A stretch of 11,964 nucleotides of DNA, taken from Bacillota bacterium (GTDB lineage: Bacteria; Bacillota; Clostridia; Christensenellales; Aristaeellaceae). Below are positions 1 through 7,177 of this stretch, one piece after another (the stretch's first letter is position 1; each line of letters starts with the position of its first letter). Below the pieces are notes generated by a model. That model was not told the DNA's origin. It did not search any database and saw only the letters and a program-made list of their open reading frames with translations. The stretch is from positions 1 through 11,964 of the forward strand of contig JAEZLW010000162.1 of assembly GCA_023415145.1 (NCBI GenBank), given 5' to 3'. Both the position numbers and the translations under genes were made by a program.

Positions 1-144
1 TTGTCGGTTTTCGCCTTCAACCAGCAGGCGGTGGCTTTTTATGAAAAATGCGGCTTTGTACGGGAAGGGCTGTTCAAGAGCGTATTGTGGCGGGAGGGAG
101 CTTATCATGACGTGGTGGCTCTGGGGCTTTGCCATAAGGCTTGA
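1..144 (+). CDS. GNAT-family N-acetyltransferase, C-terminal part (5' end outside window)
   Basis: Frame 1 is open from the first base to a TGA at 142-144 and gives 47 residues. The segment NQQAVAFYEKCGFVREG is the classic end of a GNAT fold: the Asn and the A-x-x-F-Y-E-K-x-G-F-x-x-E-G pattern form the last acetyl-CoA-contacting helix and strand. It is followed by a short strand-like tail (YHDVVALGL) of the kind seen in RimJ/RimL/SpeG-like enzymes. The family transfers acetyl from acetyl-CoA to an amine; the substrate cannot be told from this fragment. The stop codon sits at the very edge of the inverted repeat 143-300. The next terminator (335-368) probably ends this transcript. Confidence 0.85.
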   Translation: MSVFAFNQQAVAFYEKCGFVREGLFKSVLWREGAYHDVVALGLCHKA

Positions 145-300
145 CCAATTCAAACCATGAACGCATCGTCGCTGCGGATCTTTTCGCACAATACTGCGTC
201 GTTCTCCGCTCCATGCAGTGCCGGCTACGCGTCGCTCCGACTCCTTGCATTGTGCAAAAATCTCTCGCGGCTTTGGATGCATTCATGCTTCTCATTGGTC
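143..300. repeat. Long imperfect inverted repeat, MITE-like
   Basis: The two ends are perfect 7-base inverted copies, GACCAAT at 143-149 and ATTGGTC at 294-300. Complementarity then continues inward with mismatches and small gaps for about 50 bases per arm: CATGAACGCATC (156-167) against GATGCATTCATG (276-287), and a GAT-TTTT-GCACAAT block (178-192) against ATTGTGCAAAAATC (249-262). About 60 bases in the centre are not clearly paired. The whole unit could fold into one long hairpin RNA. It carries no convincing gene; the short open frames across it look like chance. A non-autonomous mobile element or a genome-wide intergenic repeat is the likeliest reading, but no clear target-site duplication is visible. 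Confidence 0.6.
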
Positions 301-334
301 TTGAACACCCACCTTTACTGCAAAGCATACCATG

Positions 335-368
335 AACCATCGCCCAATTGTTTGGGAGATGGTTTTTT
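335..368 (+). terminator. Intrinsic terminator upstream of lysC
   Basis: The left arm CCATC-G-CCCAA (337-347) pairs with TTGGG-A-GATGG (352-362) around a 4-base TTGT loop. One G/A mismatch divides the stem into two 5-bp halves, and flanking AA/TT can extend it. A run of six T follows at 363-368. This is a good factor-independent terminator for plus-strand transcription arriving from the acetyltransferase side, and it insulates the lysC promoter 13 bases further on. Confidence 0.8.
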
Positions 369-380
369 CATAAGCAATGA

Positions 381-409
381 TTGACTTTGCAGGGCCCCTT
401 CGCTACAAT
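381..409 (+). promoter_or_regulatory. Sigma-A-type promoter for lysC
   Basis: TTGACT (381-386) and TACAAT (404-409) are separated by exactly 17 bases; each hexamer differs from consensus at one position. Transcription would begin near 416, leaving only about 40 bases of leader before the lysC start at 458. That is too short for a lysine riboswitch or T-box, so control of lysC at this promoter is not by such a leader. Confidence 0.8.
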
Positions 410-457
410 AACCTGTATGGCGCAAGGGGCGCGTCTTTCTTTATGGAGGGTGAAGGA

Positions 458-1774
458 ATGGGGATCAAAGTGGCGAAATTTGGCGGCAGTTCCCTTGCGG
501 ATGCGCGTCAGTTCGAAAAAGTCCGGGCCATCATTTTGCTGGATCCGGAGCGGGCCTATGTGGTGCCCAGCGCACCCGGTCGCCGTTATGACGGGGATGA
601 GAAGGTGACTGATCTATTATACCGCTGTCAGCGCCTGAATGCCCAGGGTAAGGATTATCAGGAAGTATTTGACCTCGTTGCGGCCCGGTATATGGACATT
701 GCCGAGGAGCTGGGCCTTTCGGTGGATTTGGGTCAACATCTGGATGAAATCAATGAAGCGATATCAGGTGGGGCTACGGCGGATTATGCCGCCAGCCGTG
801 GTGAATATTTGAACGGACTTTTATTGGCCGATTATTTGGATATGGAATTTATCGATGCCGCCCAGGTGATTTTTTTCCGGGCGGACGGCACCTTTGACAG
901 CGAAAAGACGCAGGAGGTGCTTTCTGCGCGCCTGATAGAAACGAAGCGGGCGGTAATCCCGGGCTTTTATGGGGCCACGCCCGACGGAAGGGTCCGCACC
1001 TTCTCCAGGGGTGGCAGCGACATTTCCGGGGCGATTGTTGCCAGGGCTGCCTGCGCGGAGGTTTATGAAAACTGGACGGATGTGTCCGGCTTCCTGATGG
1101 CCGATCCCAGAATCGTCCCGGAGGCAAGGCAGATTGAAAGCATCACCTATCAGGAATTGCGGGAATTGTCGTACATGGGCGCTACCGTGCTCCATGAGGA
1201 TTCCGTGTTCCCGGTGCACAGGGCTGGTATCACCACCAACATCCGCAACACCAACTGCCCCGATCATCCCGGCACCTTCATCCGGTTTGGTTCGGTGGAT
1301 AAGGAAAACCCCCATGTAATTACCGGCATTGCCGGCAAGAAGGGCTTTTCCATCATTACTGTGGAAAAAGCCATGATGAACACCGAGGTGGGTTTTGCCC
1401 GCCGTGTGCTGCAGGCCATGGAGGAGCAACGCCTGTCCTTTGAGCATATGCCCACCGGTATTGATACGCTGTGCGTGGTGGTGAACCGGGAGGCGCTGGC
1501 CGGCTGCCGCGATGCGGTGGTCAACCGCATCATCGAGCTGGCGGAGCCGGACACCATTACCATCAACGACAATCTGGCGGTGATCGCCACCGTGGGCCGG
1601 GGCATGGTGCACAACTGCGGCACCGCCGCCAGGCTTTTTGGAGCCATGAGCCGGACCGGCATCAACGTGCGCATGATCGACCAGGGCTCCAGCGAATTGT
1701 CCATTATTGTGGGTGTGGACGACGCTGACTTCGAGCAGACCATCCGCGCAATTTATAGCGAGTTTGTCCGTTAG
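458..1774 (+). CDS. lysC: Aspartate kinase (EC 2.7.2.4)
   Basis: It phosphorylates L-aspartate to 4-phospho-aspartate in the cytosol, the committed step to lysine, diaminopimelate, threonine and methionine. The protein has 438 residues, normal for the family. The N-terminal kinase domain opens with VAKFGGSS (Lys7 to Ser12), then VVPSAPGRR (35-43) in the phosphate-binding region and TFSRGGSDISGA (181-192). The C-terminus has two ACT repeats at roughly 296-360 and 372-436, including GINVRMIDQGSSELSIIVGV, the usual allosteric amino-acid site. The frame is open further upstream (from 377), but the ATG at 458 has GGAGGG 8 bases before it and starts directly at the conserved MGIKVAKFGG, so I chose it. 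It has its own promoter and no homoserine dehydrogenase fusion. The stop overlaps a hairpin. Confidence 0.97.
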   Translation: MGIKVAKFGGSSLADARQFEKVRAIILLDPERAYVVPSAPGRRYDGDEKVTDLLYRCQRLNAQGKDYQEVFDLVAARYMDIAEELGLSVDLGQHLDEINEAISGGATADYAASRGEYLNGLLLADYLDMEFIDAAQVIFFRADGTFDSEKTQEVLSARLIETKRAVIPGFYGATPDGRVRTFSRGGSDISGAIVARAACAEVYENWTDVSGFLMADPRIVPEARQIESITYQELRELSYMGATVLHEDSVFPVHRAGITTNIRNTNCPDHPGTFIRFGSVDKENPHVITGIAGKKGFSIITVEKAMMNTEVGFARRVLQAMEEQRLSFEHMPTGIDTLCVVVNREALAGCRDAVVNRIIELAEPDTITINDNLAVIATVGRGMVHNCGTAARLFGAMSRTGINVRMIDQGSSELSIIVGVDDADFEQTIRAIYSEFVR

Positions 1775-1793
1775 GGGAGGCAGCGCCTCCCCT
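1773..1793 (+). terminator. Hairpin over the lysC stop codon, possible weak terminator
   Basis: AGGGGAGGC (1773-1781) and GCCTCCCCT (1785-1793) form a perfect 9-bp GC-rich stem with a 3-base loop that begins inside the lysC stop codon. No T-run follows directly. A second, weaker hairpin (TCAAAGG 1805-1811 with CCTTTGA 1819-1825) lies just downstream and is followed by five T at 1832-1836. Together they may reduce read-through into the permease gene or protect the lysC 3' end. Confidence 0.4.
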
Positions 1794-1854
1794 TGGCCCT
1801 TCTGTCAAAGGCATAATCCCTTTGAAATCCCTTTTTGGTACGGGAGATAAAGTG

Positions 1855-2685
1855 ATGCAAGTGACATTGGAAATGATATTGATTGTATGCCCGCTGGCGC
1901 TGCTGGCGGGCTTTGTAGACAGCGTGGCGGGGGGCGGCGGGCTCATATCCCTGCCCGCGTATTTGCTGGCCGGTCTTCCGATGCCGGTCGCAGCGGGTAC
2001 CAACAAATTATCCGCAGCGCTGGGCACCACAGTGGCATCCATACGCTACGGCAAAGCGAAACAAGTTCAGTGGTTTGTGGCGATTATCGCCGCTGCCGGT
2101 GCACTGCCGGGCAGCGCACTGGGAGCGATGCTTTTGCAAGCGATCCCTGAGAACACCATGCGGATTATCGTTATCGCGGCTATTCCACTGGTAGCGGCCA
2201 TTGTGTTGCGCAGAAAGGATTCTCTTGTTCCAAAACAGTTGGTGCCTGCAAAATACAAGTTGTTTGTCAGTTTTTTCTCGGGGCTGTTCATCGGCTTCTA
2301 TGATGGGCTGGTGGGGCCTGGCACAGGCACGTTTTTGATATTGCTGTTTACCCTAGTGCTGGGGCTTGATGCCGTGAAATCCAGCGGAACCGCCAAAATA
2401 GTGAATCTGGCCAGCAATATAGCTGCCCTTGTTACGTTGCTCAGCCCCGCCATTCTCAGGTTTATTGAGATGGCTAAAGTTGACTTTTCAGAAGCGCTGA
2501 ACATATTTCTTTCAAAAGGAAATGTGTTATTCCTCCTGGGTCTGCCAGCGGCACTTTTCACCATGGCTGGCGGGTATCTTGGGTCGGGCTTGACCATTAA
2601 GTGTGGCGCCGGGTTCATAAGGTGGATGCTGATGGCGGTACTGGCCCTTTTGCTTGCAAAACTGATCTATGATGTGGTAACATAA
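1855..2685 (+). CDS. TauE/SafE (TSUP) family membrane permease
   Basis: This 276-residue protein is almost wholly hydrophobic, with about eight predicted membrane segments in the inner membrane. Both halves of the TSUP duplication are visible: GFVDSVAGGGGLISLPAYLLAG followed by AAGTNKLSAALGTTVAS in the first, and GFYDGLVGPGTGTFLILL followed by KSSGTAKIVNLASNIAAL in the second. The family exports or imports small sulfur or organic anions such as sulfite, taurine or sulfoacetate; the YfcA-like branch has no settled substrate, so the substrate here is unknown. The ATG at 1855 has GGGAG at 1842-1846, 8 bases upstream; an in-frame TTG at 1822 lies inside a hairpin and has no good ribosome site. 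About 20 residues after the second-half motif (near FIEMAKVDFSEALNIF) look longer than in typical relatives. It may be cotranscribed with lysC at a low level. Confidence 0.92.
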   Translation: MQVTLEMILIVCPLALLAGFVDSVAGGGGLISLPAYLLAGLPMPVAAGTNKLSAALGTTVASIRYGKAKQVQWFVAIIAAAGALPGSALGAMLLQAIPENTMRIIVIAAIPLVAAIVLRRKDSLVPKQLVPAKYKLFVSFFSGLFIGFYDGLVGPGTGTFLILLFTLVLGLDAVKSSGTAKIVNLASNIAALVTLLSPAILRFIEMAKVDFSEALNIFLSKGNVLFLLGLPAALFTMAGGYLGSGLTIKCGAGFIRWMLMAVLALLLAKLIYDVVT

Positions 2686-2750
2686 AGTGTTTCAGGCACA
2701 TAAAACCCCGGCAGAGCAGCAGCTTTGCCATTTGGAAAGGAGCGCTGCCC

Positions 2751-3146
2751 ATGGCAGTTGCGCAGGAGCAAGGTTTGACACTCACCGTACCCGCCGATCC
2801 AAACTGGATGCTGGTGGTACGCATGGCTCTTTCAGGCGCGGGCGCTTTAATGGGCCTTAACATCGACCTGGTAGACGATTTGCGCACAGCGGCGGATGAG
2901 ACATGCGACTTTTTGCTTCACCAGCCGCGCAAAGTGAAGTGCATCAACATCGTCTGCAGCTTAAAGGACGAGGCGGTATGCACGGTGATTGCCTGTGACT
3001 TTATGAAGGAGTGCCAGACGTGTGAGGAAATGGACCTGGATGTGACACGCGGCATCCTGGAGACGCTGGTTCCCAATGTGGAGCTGGAGGAAGACGGGGT
3101 GTGCATCCGCTCGGTGACACTGACGCTACCGCTTCATGCCAAGTAA
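2751..3146 (+). CDS. Anti-sigma factor of the RsbW/SpoIIAB type, degenerate
   Basis: This 131-residue protein starts with the usual RsbW opening: a strand (LTLTVPADPNWMLVVR) and a helix ending in GALMGLNIDLVDDLRTAADE. Its gene ends 11 bases before the sigma-factor gene, the expected position for an anti-sigma factor. It would bind the sigma factor in the cytosol and keep it from RNA polymerase. Key kinase features are missing: the N-box Asn is not present (ADETCDFLLH in place of E-x3-N-A-x2-H), and no glycine-rich G1/G2 boxes follow. Eight cysteines (52, 64, 69, 77, 82, 88, 91, 118) are unusual for the family. No RsbV/STAS antagonist gene is adjacent. The start ATG is preceded by AAAGGAG near 2736. 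The assignment rests on fold pattern plus context, so it is good but not certain. Confidence 0.75.
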   Translation: MAVAQEQGLTLTVPADPNWMLVVRMALSGAGALMGLNIDLVDDLRTAADETCDFLLHQPRKVKCINIVCSLKDEAVCTVIACDFMKECQTCEEMDLDVTRGILETLVPNVELEEDGVCIRSVTLTLPLHAK

Positions 3147-3157
3147 AGGGGGCCGCC

Positions 3158-3898
3158 ATGAAGGATGAAAGATTGGTGCCGCTCTTGCTTGCGTACCGGC
3201 AGGGACCGCAGCCGGAGTTGATGGCACAATTGGTAGAAGGATATCTTCCCCTGGCAAGGCAGATCGCCCGCCGGTTTGCGGGCCGGGGCGTCGAGCTGGA
3301 GGATTTGGAACAGGTGGCCAGCATCGGGCTGATGAAGGCCATCCAGCGCTTCAAGCCGGAGCTGGGGCTGCGCTTTGCCACCTATGCCACGCCCACCATC
3401 GCGGGGGATGTGCGCAATTACATCAGGGACAAGGGCGATGTGCTCCGGTTGCCCAGGGACGCCAAAAACAGGCTGTATCATTTGCAAAAAGCAAGGGAAA
3501 AGCTGACGTTGGAATTGATGCGGGAACCAACCGTCAGTGAGCTTTCCCAGGAGATGCGCATGTCCATGGAGGACCTGCTGGCACTGCTGGATATGCGCAA
3601 ATCCACGGATATGTTTTTCCTGGACGCGCCCATTGATCCGGAGGAAGAACAGCGGGTCATTGCCAGACTGGGCGGCGAGGATACGGGTTTTGAAGCGGTG
3701 GAGCATAAGGATTGGATTCATTGGGTTTACAAGTTGGTTACCCCCGAGGAAAAAAAGCTGCTGGAACTAAGGTATGAACATCGCCTTGGCCAGCGGGAAA
3801 CGGCCAGGCGTATGGGTGTCAGCCAGATGCAGGTATCACGCATGGAGCGCAGGGTGCTGGCAAGGCTCAAGAACGTCGAGGGCCAAAGCCTTCAGTGA
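3158..3898 (+). CDS. RNA polymerase sigma factor, SigB/SigF/SigG subfamily
   Basis: This is a 246-residue sigma-70 protein with no region 1.1. Region 2 spans about 25-95, with DLEQVASIGLMKAIQRFKPELG (core binding and -10 reading) and RFATYATPTIAGDVRNYIRDKG. Region 3 lies around 96-150, and region 4 around 185-238 with the helix-turn-helix GQRETARRMGVSQMQVSRMERRV for -35 contact. Size and the RFATYA..I.G.VRNYIRD pattern place it with the general-stress and forespore sigma factors. The ATG at 3158 follows AAAGGGGG; the frame runs open back to 3101, but that overlaps the anti-sigma gene. Pairing with the upstream anti-sigma gene suggests protein-level control. Whether it is a stress or a sporulation factor cannot be decided here. 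Confidence 0.93.
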   Translation: MKDERLVPLLLAYRQGPQPELMAQLVEGYLPLARQIARRFAGRGVELEDLEQVASIGLMKAIQRFKPELGLRFATYATPTIAGDVRNYIRDKGDVLRLPRDAKNRLYHLQKAREKLTLELMREPTVSELSQEMRMSMEDLLALLDMRKSTDMFFLDAPIDPEEEQRVIARLGGEDTGFEAVEHKDWIHWVYKLVTPEEKKLLELRYEHRLGQRETARRMGVSQMQVSRMERRVLARLKNVEGQSLQ

Positions 3899-3993
3899 CC
3901 CTACCTGTAAATATTGTTTGGATTATCAATTGTTGCAGGAGTTTTGCAATTTCATAAAGAATATACGAAAAGTTGCATCGGAGGAGGGATGGC

Positions 3994-5214
3994 ATGTACG
4001 GGCAGCGGTTGCCGCCGCGAAGGAGGCCGGGTTTTGGCCGCGTTCTGTTCGTACTGGCTGTGCTTGCCTTTTCAGGCTGGTATATATATACGACCCTGGT
4101 TCCCTCCGGTATCAGGACTGCAGTGATTTCCTCAGGTTCGCGGGGCTTTAGCTATAAAGGCGACGCGATGATCGTGCGCAATGAAACCTCCTATGATGAG
4201 GACGGCGTTACCAGTGTCCAGTACATAGCCGAAGAGGGCAGCAAGGTTTACCAGGGCGATTTGATCTGCATGGTATATACCTCCGGCTACAGTCAAAAGG
4301 AAGTCAACGCGCTTCAAAACCTTCGGGATCAGATCAAGGAGTACCACCGCGGCCTGATTGCCAAAGAAAGCACCTTTGACCAAAAGATGACCAGGCTGGA
4401 AAATGAGGTTATTCAGCGGGCCCTGGAGGTGCGACAGATGGTGCAGGGTACCAAGGGCAACATGCTGAACATGGAAAGAATACTGGATGCGGCCATCACC
4501 GCCCGGCAGGATTATCTGCGGGCAAAATACAGGGACGATACGCGCCTGACGCGGCTGTACGATGACGAAAGCACCCAGAAAAAGCGGATTCAAAGCTACA
4601 CGAAGCAGCGTTCTGCTGCCCGGGAAAGCCTGGTGAGCTTTTATACCGACGGGTATGAGGAGCTGAACACCTTAAACTTTGAGCAGTTTTCTCCTGCTCA
4701 GGTCAGGGCCATGCTGGGCGGAGCAAAGCCTGAAAAAACTGCCGTAGAGCGCGGGCGCACCACCATCTACCGGCTGGTCCGGCAAAACGGCTGGGGCGTG
4801 CTTTTGCTTTTGAACGCTCCCGATTGGACGCCTACCCAGGGTCAAACGTATCAATTGAAGCTGGAGCAGTTTGAAAACACCGTGGTGAACGCGACGGTGA
4901 TGTCCTATACAAGGTCCGGAGGCGAACTGCTTTTGCGGCTGGCGGTTTCCAGCGATGTAAACCCTGTGCTGTTCATGCGCACCTGCCGGGCGGAGATAGG
5001 TGAATATGTCAGCAGCATGGTCGTGCCTGCCCGGTGCATTTACCGGCAGCCTGATGCATCCACCGGTGAGATGATGACCGGCGTGGTAGTGGTCCATGGC
5101 GTCAGCCAGGTGTTCATACCTGTGACGATCGTCTCCACGGATGGGGCCAACACCTACATTGAGGCGACGCAGCAGGGTATTTTGTTCGAAGGCATGACAG
5201 TGCGCGTGTTTTAG
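3994..5214 (+). CDS. Membrane-anchored HlyD-like periplasmic-adaptor-type protein
   Basis: The protein has 406 residues. A short Arg/Pro-rich cytoplasmic stretch precedes one membrane segment (about residues 15-36, VLFVLAVLAFSGWYIYTTLV), so the bulk is outside the cell. Next comes a lipoyl/barrel-like half domain (YKGDAMIVRNE...VQYIAEEGSKVYQGDLICMVYT), a long charged helical stretch with heptad character (about 105-215), and a beta-rich C-terminus, the order seen in HlyD-type adaptors. No ABC transporter or outer-membrane partner is nearby. The start ATG at 3994 has GGAGGAGGG at 3980-3988; a TTG at 3973 would lie upstream of that site. Its position just before ylmE, and its orphan state, suggest an envelope or division-linked role rather than drug efflux, but that is inference. 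The 95-base AT-rich spacer before it may contain a promoter; I see no convincing hexamers. Confidence 0.78.
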   Translation: MYGQRLPPRRRPGFGRVLFVLAVLAFSGWYIYTTLVPSGIRTAVISSGSRGFSYKGDAMIVRNETSYDEDGVTSVQYIAEEGSKVYQGDLICMVYTSGYSQKEVNALQNLRDQIKEYHRGLIAKESTFDQKMTRLENEVIQRALEVRQMVQGTKGNMLNMERILDAAITARQDYLRAKYRDDTRLTRLYDDESTQKKRIQSYTKQRSAARESLVSFYTDGYEELNTLNFEQFSPAQVRAMLGGAKPEKTAVERGRTTIYRLVRQNGWGVLLLLNAPDWTPTQGQTYQLKLEQFENTVVNATVMSYTRSGGELLLRLAVSSDVNPVLFMRTCRAEIGEYVSSMVVPARCIYRQPDASTGEMMTGVVVVHGVSQVFIPVTIVSTDGANTYIEATQQGILFEGMTVRVF

Positions 5215-5230
5215 CCTAAGGGGGATGGCA

Positions 5231-5929
5231 ATGGAGGAAGAATTGGCGGTTCGGCTCACGAATATCCGGCGGGAACTTAACGAGGCTTCCGCCGCATGGG
5301 GGCGGGTTCCCAGGATCATCGCCGTGAGCAAGACCGTGATGCCGGATGCGATCAATCCCCTTGCTGACATGGACCTTATCGACCTTGGCGAAAACCGTGT
5401 GCAGGAAATGCTGGAAAAAGCACCTTATCTTCATCCAAAATTTCGGATGCATCTGATAGGAAGGTTGCAAACCAACAAAGTTAAATATATAATAAGTAAG
5501 GTATGCTTGATACATTCCTTGGACAGAATGGAATTGGCAGGGGAAATTGACCGCCAGGCACGAAAAGCCGGTTGCGTGATGGACACGCTTTTGCAGATAA
5601 ACATTGCCGGGGAAGCACAAAAGGGGGGCATACCTCCCAATGAAGCGGAACGCTTTCTCAGGGAATGTGCACAGCTTTCGGGGCTTTGTGTGCGTGGGTT
5701 AATGGCCGTCATGCCACTTACAAAGGATGTTCAGAGCCTTCGGCCCCTGTTTAGGGGAATGCGCAATCTCTTTGAGGATTTAGGCCGGGAACAAATACCC
5801 GGCGTGCGCATGGAGGAATTATCCATGGGCATGTCCCAGGATTATCTGATCGCCGCCCAGGAAGGCGCCACCATGGTGCGCATCGGTTCGGCGCTGTTCG
5901 GGGCTCGGAGCCCCAAGGCTACCCACTAG
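5231..5929 (+). CDS. ylmE: YggS/YlmE-family pyridoxal-phosphate homeostasis protein
   Basis: This is a 232-residue single-domain TIM-barrel protein that binds PLP and is thought to buffer free PLP and affect amino- and keto-acid balance; no catalytic reaction is established. Family marks are all present: IIAVSKTV with the PLP lysine (Lys34), LGENRVQE, HLIGRLQTNKVKYI, IHSLD, INIAGEAQKGGI, and SMGMSQDYLIAAQEGATMVRIGSALFG, which holds the phosphate. An ATG at 5225 is also in frame, but the GGGGG ribosome site (5219-5223) touches it; the ATG at 5231 has proper spacing. It lies 16 bases after the HlyD-like gene and 13 before sepF, so these are surely one transcript. Confidence 0.95.
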   Translation: MEEELAVRLTNIRRELNEASAAWGRVPRIIAVSKTVMPDAINPLADMDLIDLGENRVQEMLEKAPYLHPKFRMHLIGRLQTNKVKYIISKVCLIHSLDRMELAGEIDRQARKAGCVMDTLLQINIAGEAQKGGIPPNEAERFLRECAQLSGLCVRGLMAVMPLTKDVQSLRPLFRGMRNLFEDLGREQIPGVRMEELSMGMSQDYLIAAQEGATMVRIGSALFGARSPKATH

Positions 5930-5942
5930 TAGGAGGGTTCCC

Positions 5943-6869
5943 ATGGCATTGCGCGACATGATCGACCGTGTGCGGGAGAATGTTTCCCAAATGACCCGCA
6001 GGTTTCTGCACGGGGAGGATCAGGGATACTACGAACAGCAGGGCTACAGCCCGCAGGATGGTTATTACGACCCCAATCAGGCGGCCTATGGTCAGGAAAA
6101 CGGCACGTATGCTTCTCCCTATGATGGCGCATATCAGCGGCAGCAACCCTATCAGCCGCCTGCCCCCCAGCAAGCATCCTATCAGGGGTATCAGCAGGAA
6201 GGCTATCCCAATCAGGAGGGGTATCAATCCCCCTATGCGGGCAGCTACGCACGGCAATCCCAGCCTCAGCAAAAGCCTGTCCGCCCGGTTGCTCCGAGTG
6301 CGGAAAATGTAGTGCCCTTCCCCGGCGTCATGAGTGACGCGGCGGGCAACACTTACGCCCATGAGCTGCAAATCCTGCAGCTTCGGGACAGGGACGAATG
6401 CCGGGCCATCATCGAGTATTTGAAGAATAATTGCACGGTGGCGCTGAATATAGACAATATCGCCAGCGATACGGAGAAGCAACGCTGTGTGGATATGCTC
6501 AGCGGCGCTGCCTATACATTAAACTGCAGCATCAGCCGTATTTCCACCCGCGGCGTATATATGATTACGCCGGCGTCTGTGCGCGTGCAGCAGGACGAGG
6601 CCACCAGGCGCTTAAACGGGGCGGCCAGGCAGCCAGGCCAGCGGCCCAGCCGCGCCCATAGTTATGCGTCAGTACGCGCAGGCCAGAGCCAAGAGCCTTA
6701 TGAAGCGCCGGAAAGCGGCTATACGGCCTATCCGCCCCAGGGGGGATATGCTCCCCAGGAGGAAGATGCAATGCAGGGATATCAGAACCCTTACGGTAAC
6801 GATAACGAGTACAGAACAGCGGGCTATTATGCGCCGGAAACAAGGCGCGCCGCAGGGTACGGCCGCTGA
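5943..6869 (+). CDS. sepF: Cell-division protein SepF with long disordered tails
   Basis: SepF polymerises and links FtsZ filaments to the membrane at the septum. The N-terminus (MALRDMIDRVRENVSQM) is the expected membrane-binding amphipathic helix. The DUF552 core lies at about 138-217 (YAHELQILQLRDRDECRAII...IDNIASDTEKQRCVDMLSGAAYTL...GVYMITPASVRV). At 308 residues it is roughly twice the usual 150. The extra length is low complexity rich in Tyr, Gln, Pro and Gly: 16 tyrosines between 26 and 104, and 11 more in the tail after 240. A linker of this kind before the core is normal for the family, but a long tail after it is not. AGGAGGG (5932-5938) precedes the ATG. It sits within the ylm cluster, as in Bacillus. 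Confidence 0.94.
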   Translation: MALRDMIDRVRENVSQMTRRFLHGEDQGYYEQQGYSPQDGYYDPNQAAYGQENGTYASPYDGAYQRQQPYQPPAPQQASYQGYQQEGYPNQEGYQSPYAGSYARQSQPQQKPVRPVAPSAENVVPFPGVMSDAAGNTYAHELQILQLRDRDECRAIIEYLKNNCTVALNIDNIASDTEKQRCVDMLSGAAYTLNCSISRISTRGVYMITPASVRVQQDEATRRLNGAARQPGQRPSRAHSYASVRAGQSQEPYEAPESGYTAYPPQGGYAPQEEDAMQGYQNPYGNDNEYRTAGYYAPETRRAAGYGR

Positions 6870-6899
6870 CCTGACGATACATAAGAGGGGGTATAGCAT

Positions 6900-7175
6900 A
6901 TGAGATGGTTTTTTGATTTGTTGTTGTTGGCGACATTCCTGTATCAGGTCGCACTGCTGATCTATTTCTTGATTGGCTTTATCAAACCGGCACAATCGCC
7001 CTTCACGCAATTTTTGAGCAGGATTATAGAGCCGGTATTAACGCCCCTGCGCCGCATATTGGCCAAGGTTCTTCCCGCCAACTGGCAACGGATGGACTGG
7101 TCACCCCTGGCGGCCTGGGTGGTTATTTGGCTGACGCGGGAACTGCTGGAGATACTCAGGCGGATTTTTGGCTGA
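6900..7175 (+). CDS. ylmG: YggT/YlmG-family membrane protein
   Basis: This 91-residue inner-membrane protein has two hydrophobic segments (about 4-27 and 68-88) around a polar loop. The loop holds the family pattern: SRIIEPVLTPLRRIL followed by the D-W-S-P-L motif before the second segment. The family is needed for normal division and nucleoid or septum arrangement, with no known enzymatic role. A purine-rich AAGAGGGGG (6882-6890) serves as ribosome site for the ATG at 6900. It is 30 bases after sepF and directly abuts ylmH. Confidence 0.93.
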   Translation: MRWFFDLLLLATFLYQVALLIYFLIGFIKPAQSPFTQFLSRIIEPVLTPLRRILAKVLPANWQRMDWSPLAAWVVIWLTRELLEILRRIFG

Positions 7176-7177
7176 CC

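Noticed and set aside
145..457. Lysine riboswitch or T-box before lysC
   Set aside because: The strong promoter at 381-409 lies after the only terminator, leaving about 40 bases of leader, and I see no T-box motif.
821..1612. A 263-residue open frame on the minus strand within lysC
   Set aside because: It is wholly antisense to a certain aspartate kinase, has a His/Gly/Arg-rich composition typical of shadow frames in GC-rich genes, and matches no family I recognise.
2710..2729. Hairpin GGCAGAG/CTTTGCC before the anti-sigma gene
   Set aside because: The 7-bp stem includes a G-U pair and has no T-run; it could easily be chance.
3899..3993. Promoter in the AT-rich spacer before the HlyD-like gene
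   Set aside because: The best pair (TTGTTG at 3930-3935 and CATAAA at 3953-3958) matches only 3 and 4 of 6 consensus bases, too weak to list as a feature.
5919..6482. A 187-residue hydrophobic open frame on the minus strand over sepF
   Set aside because: Its hydrophobic look arises from reading Tyr/Gln-rich sepF codons backwards; sepF is certain and the frame has no ribosome site.
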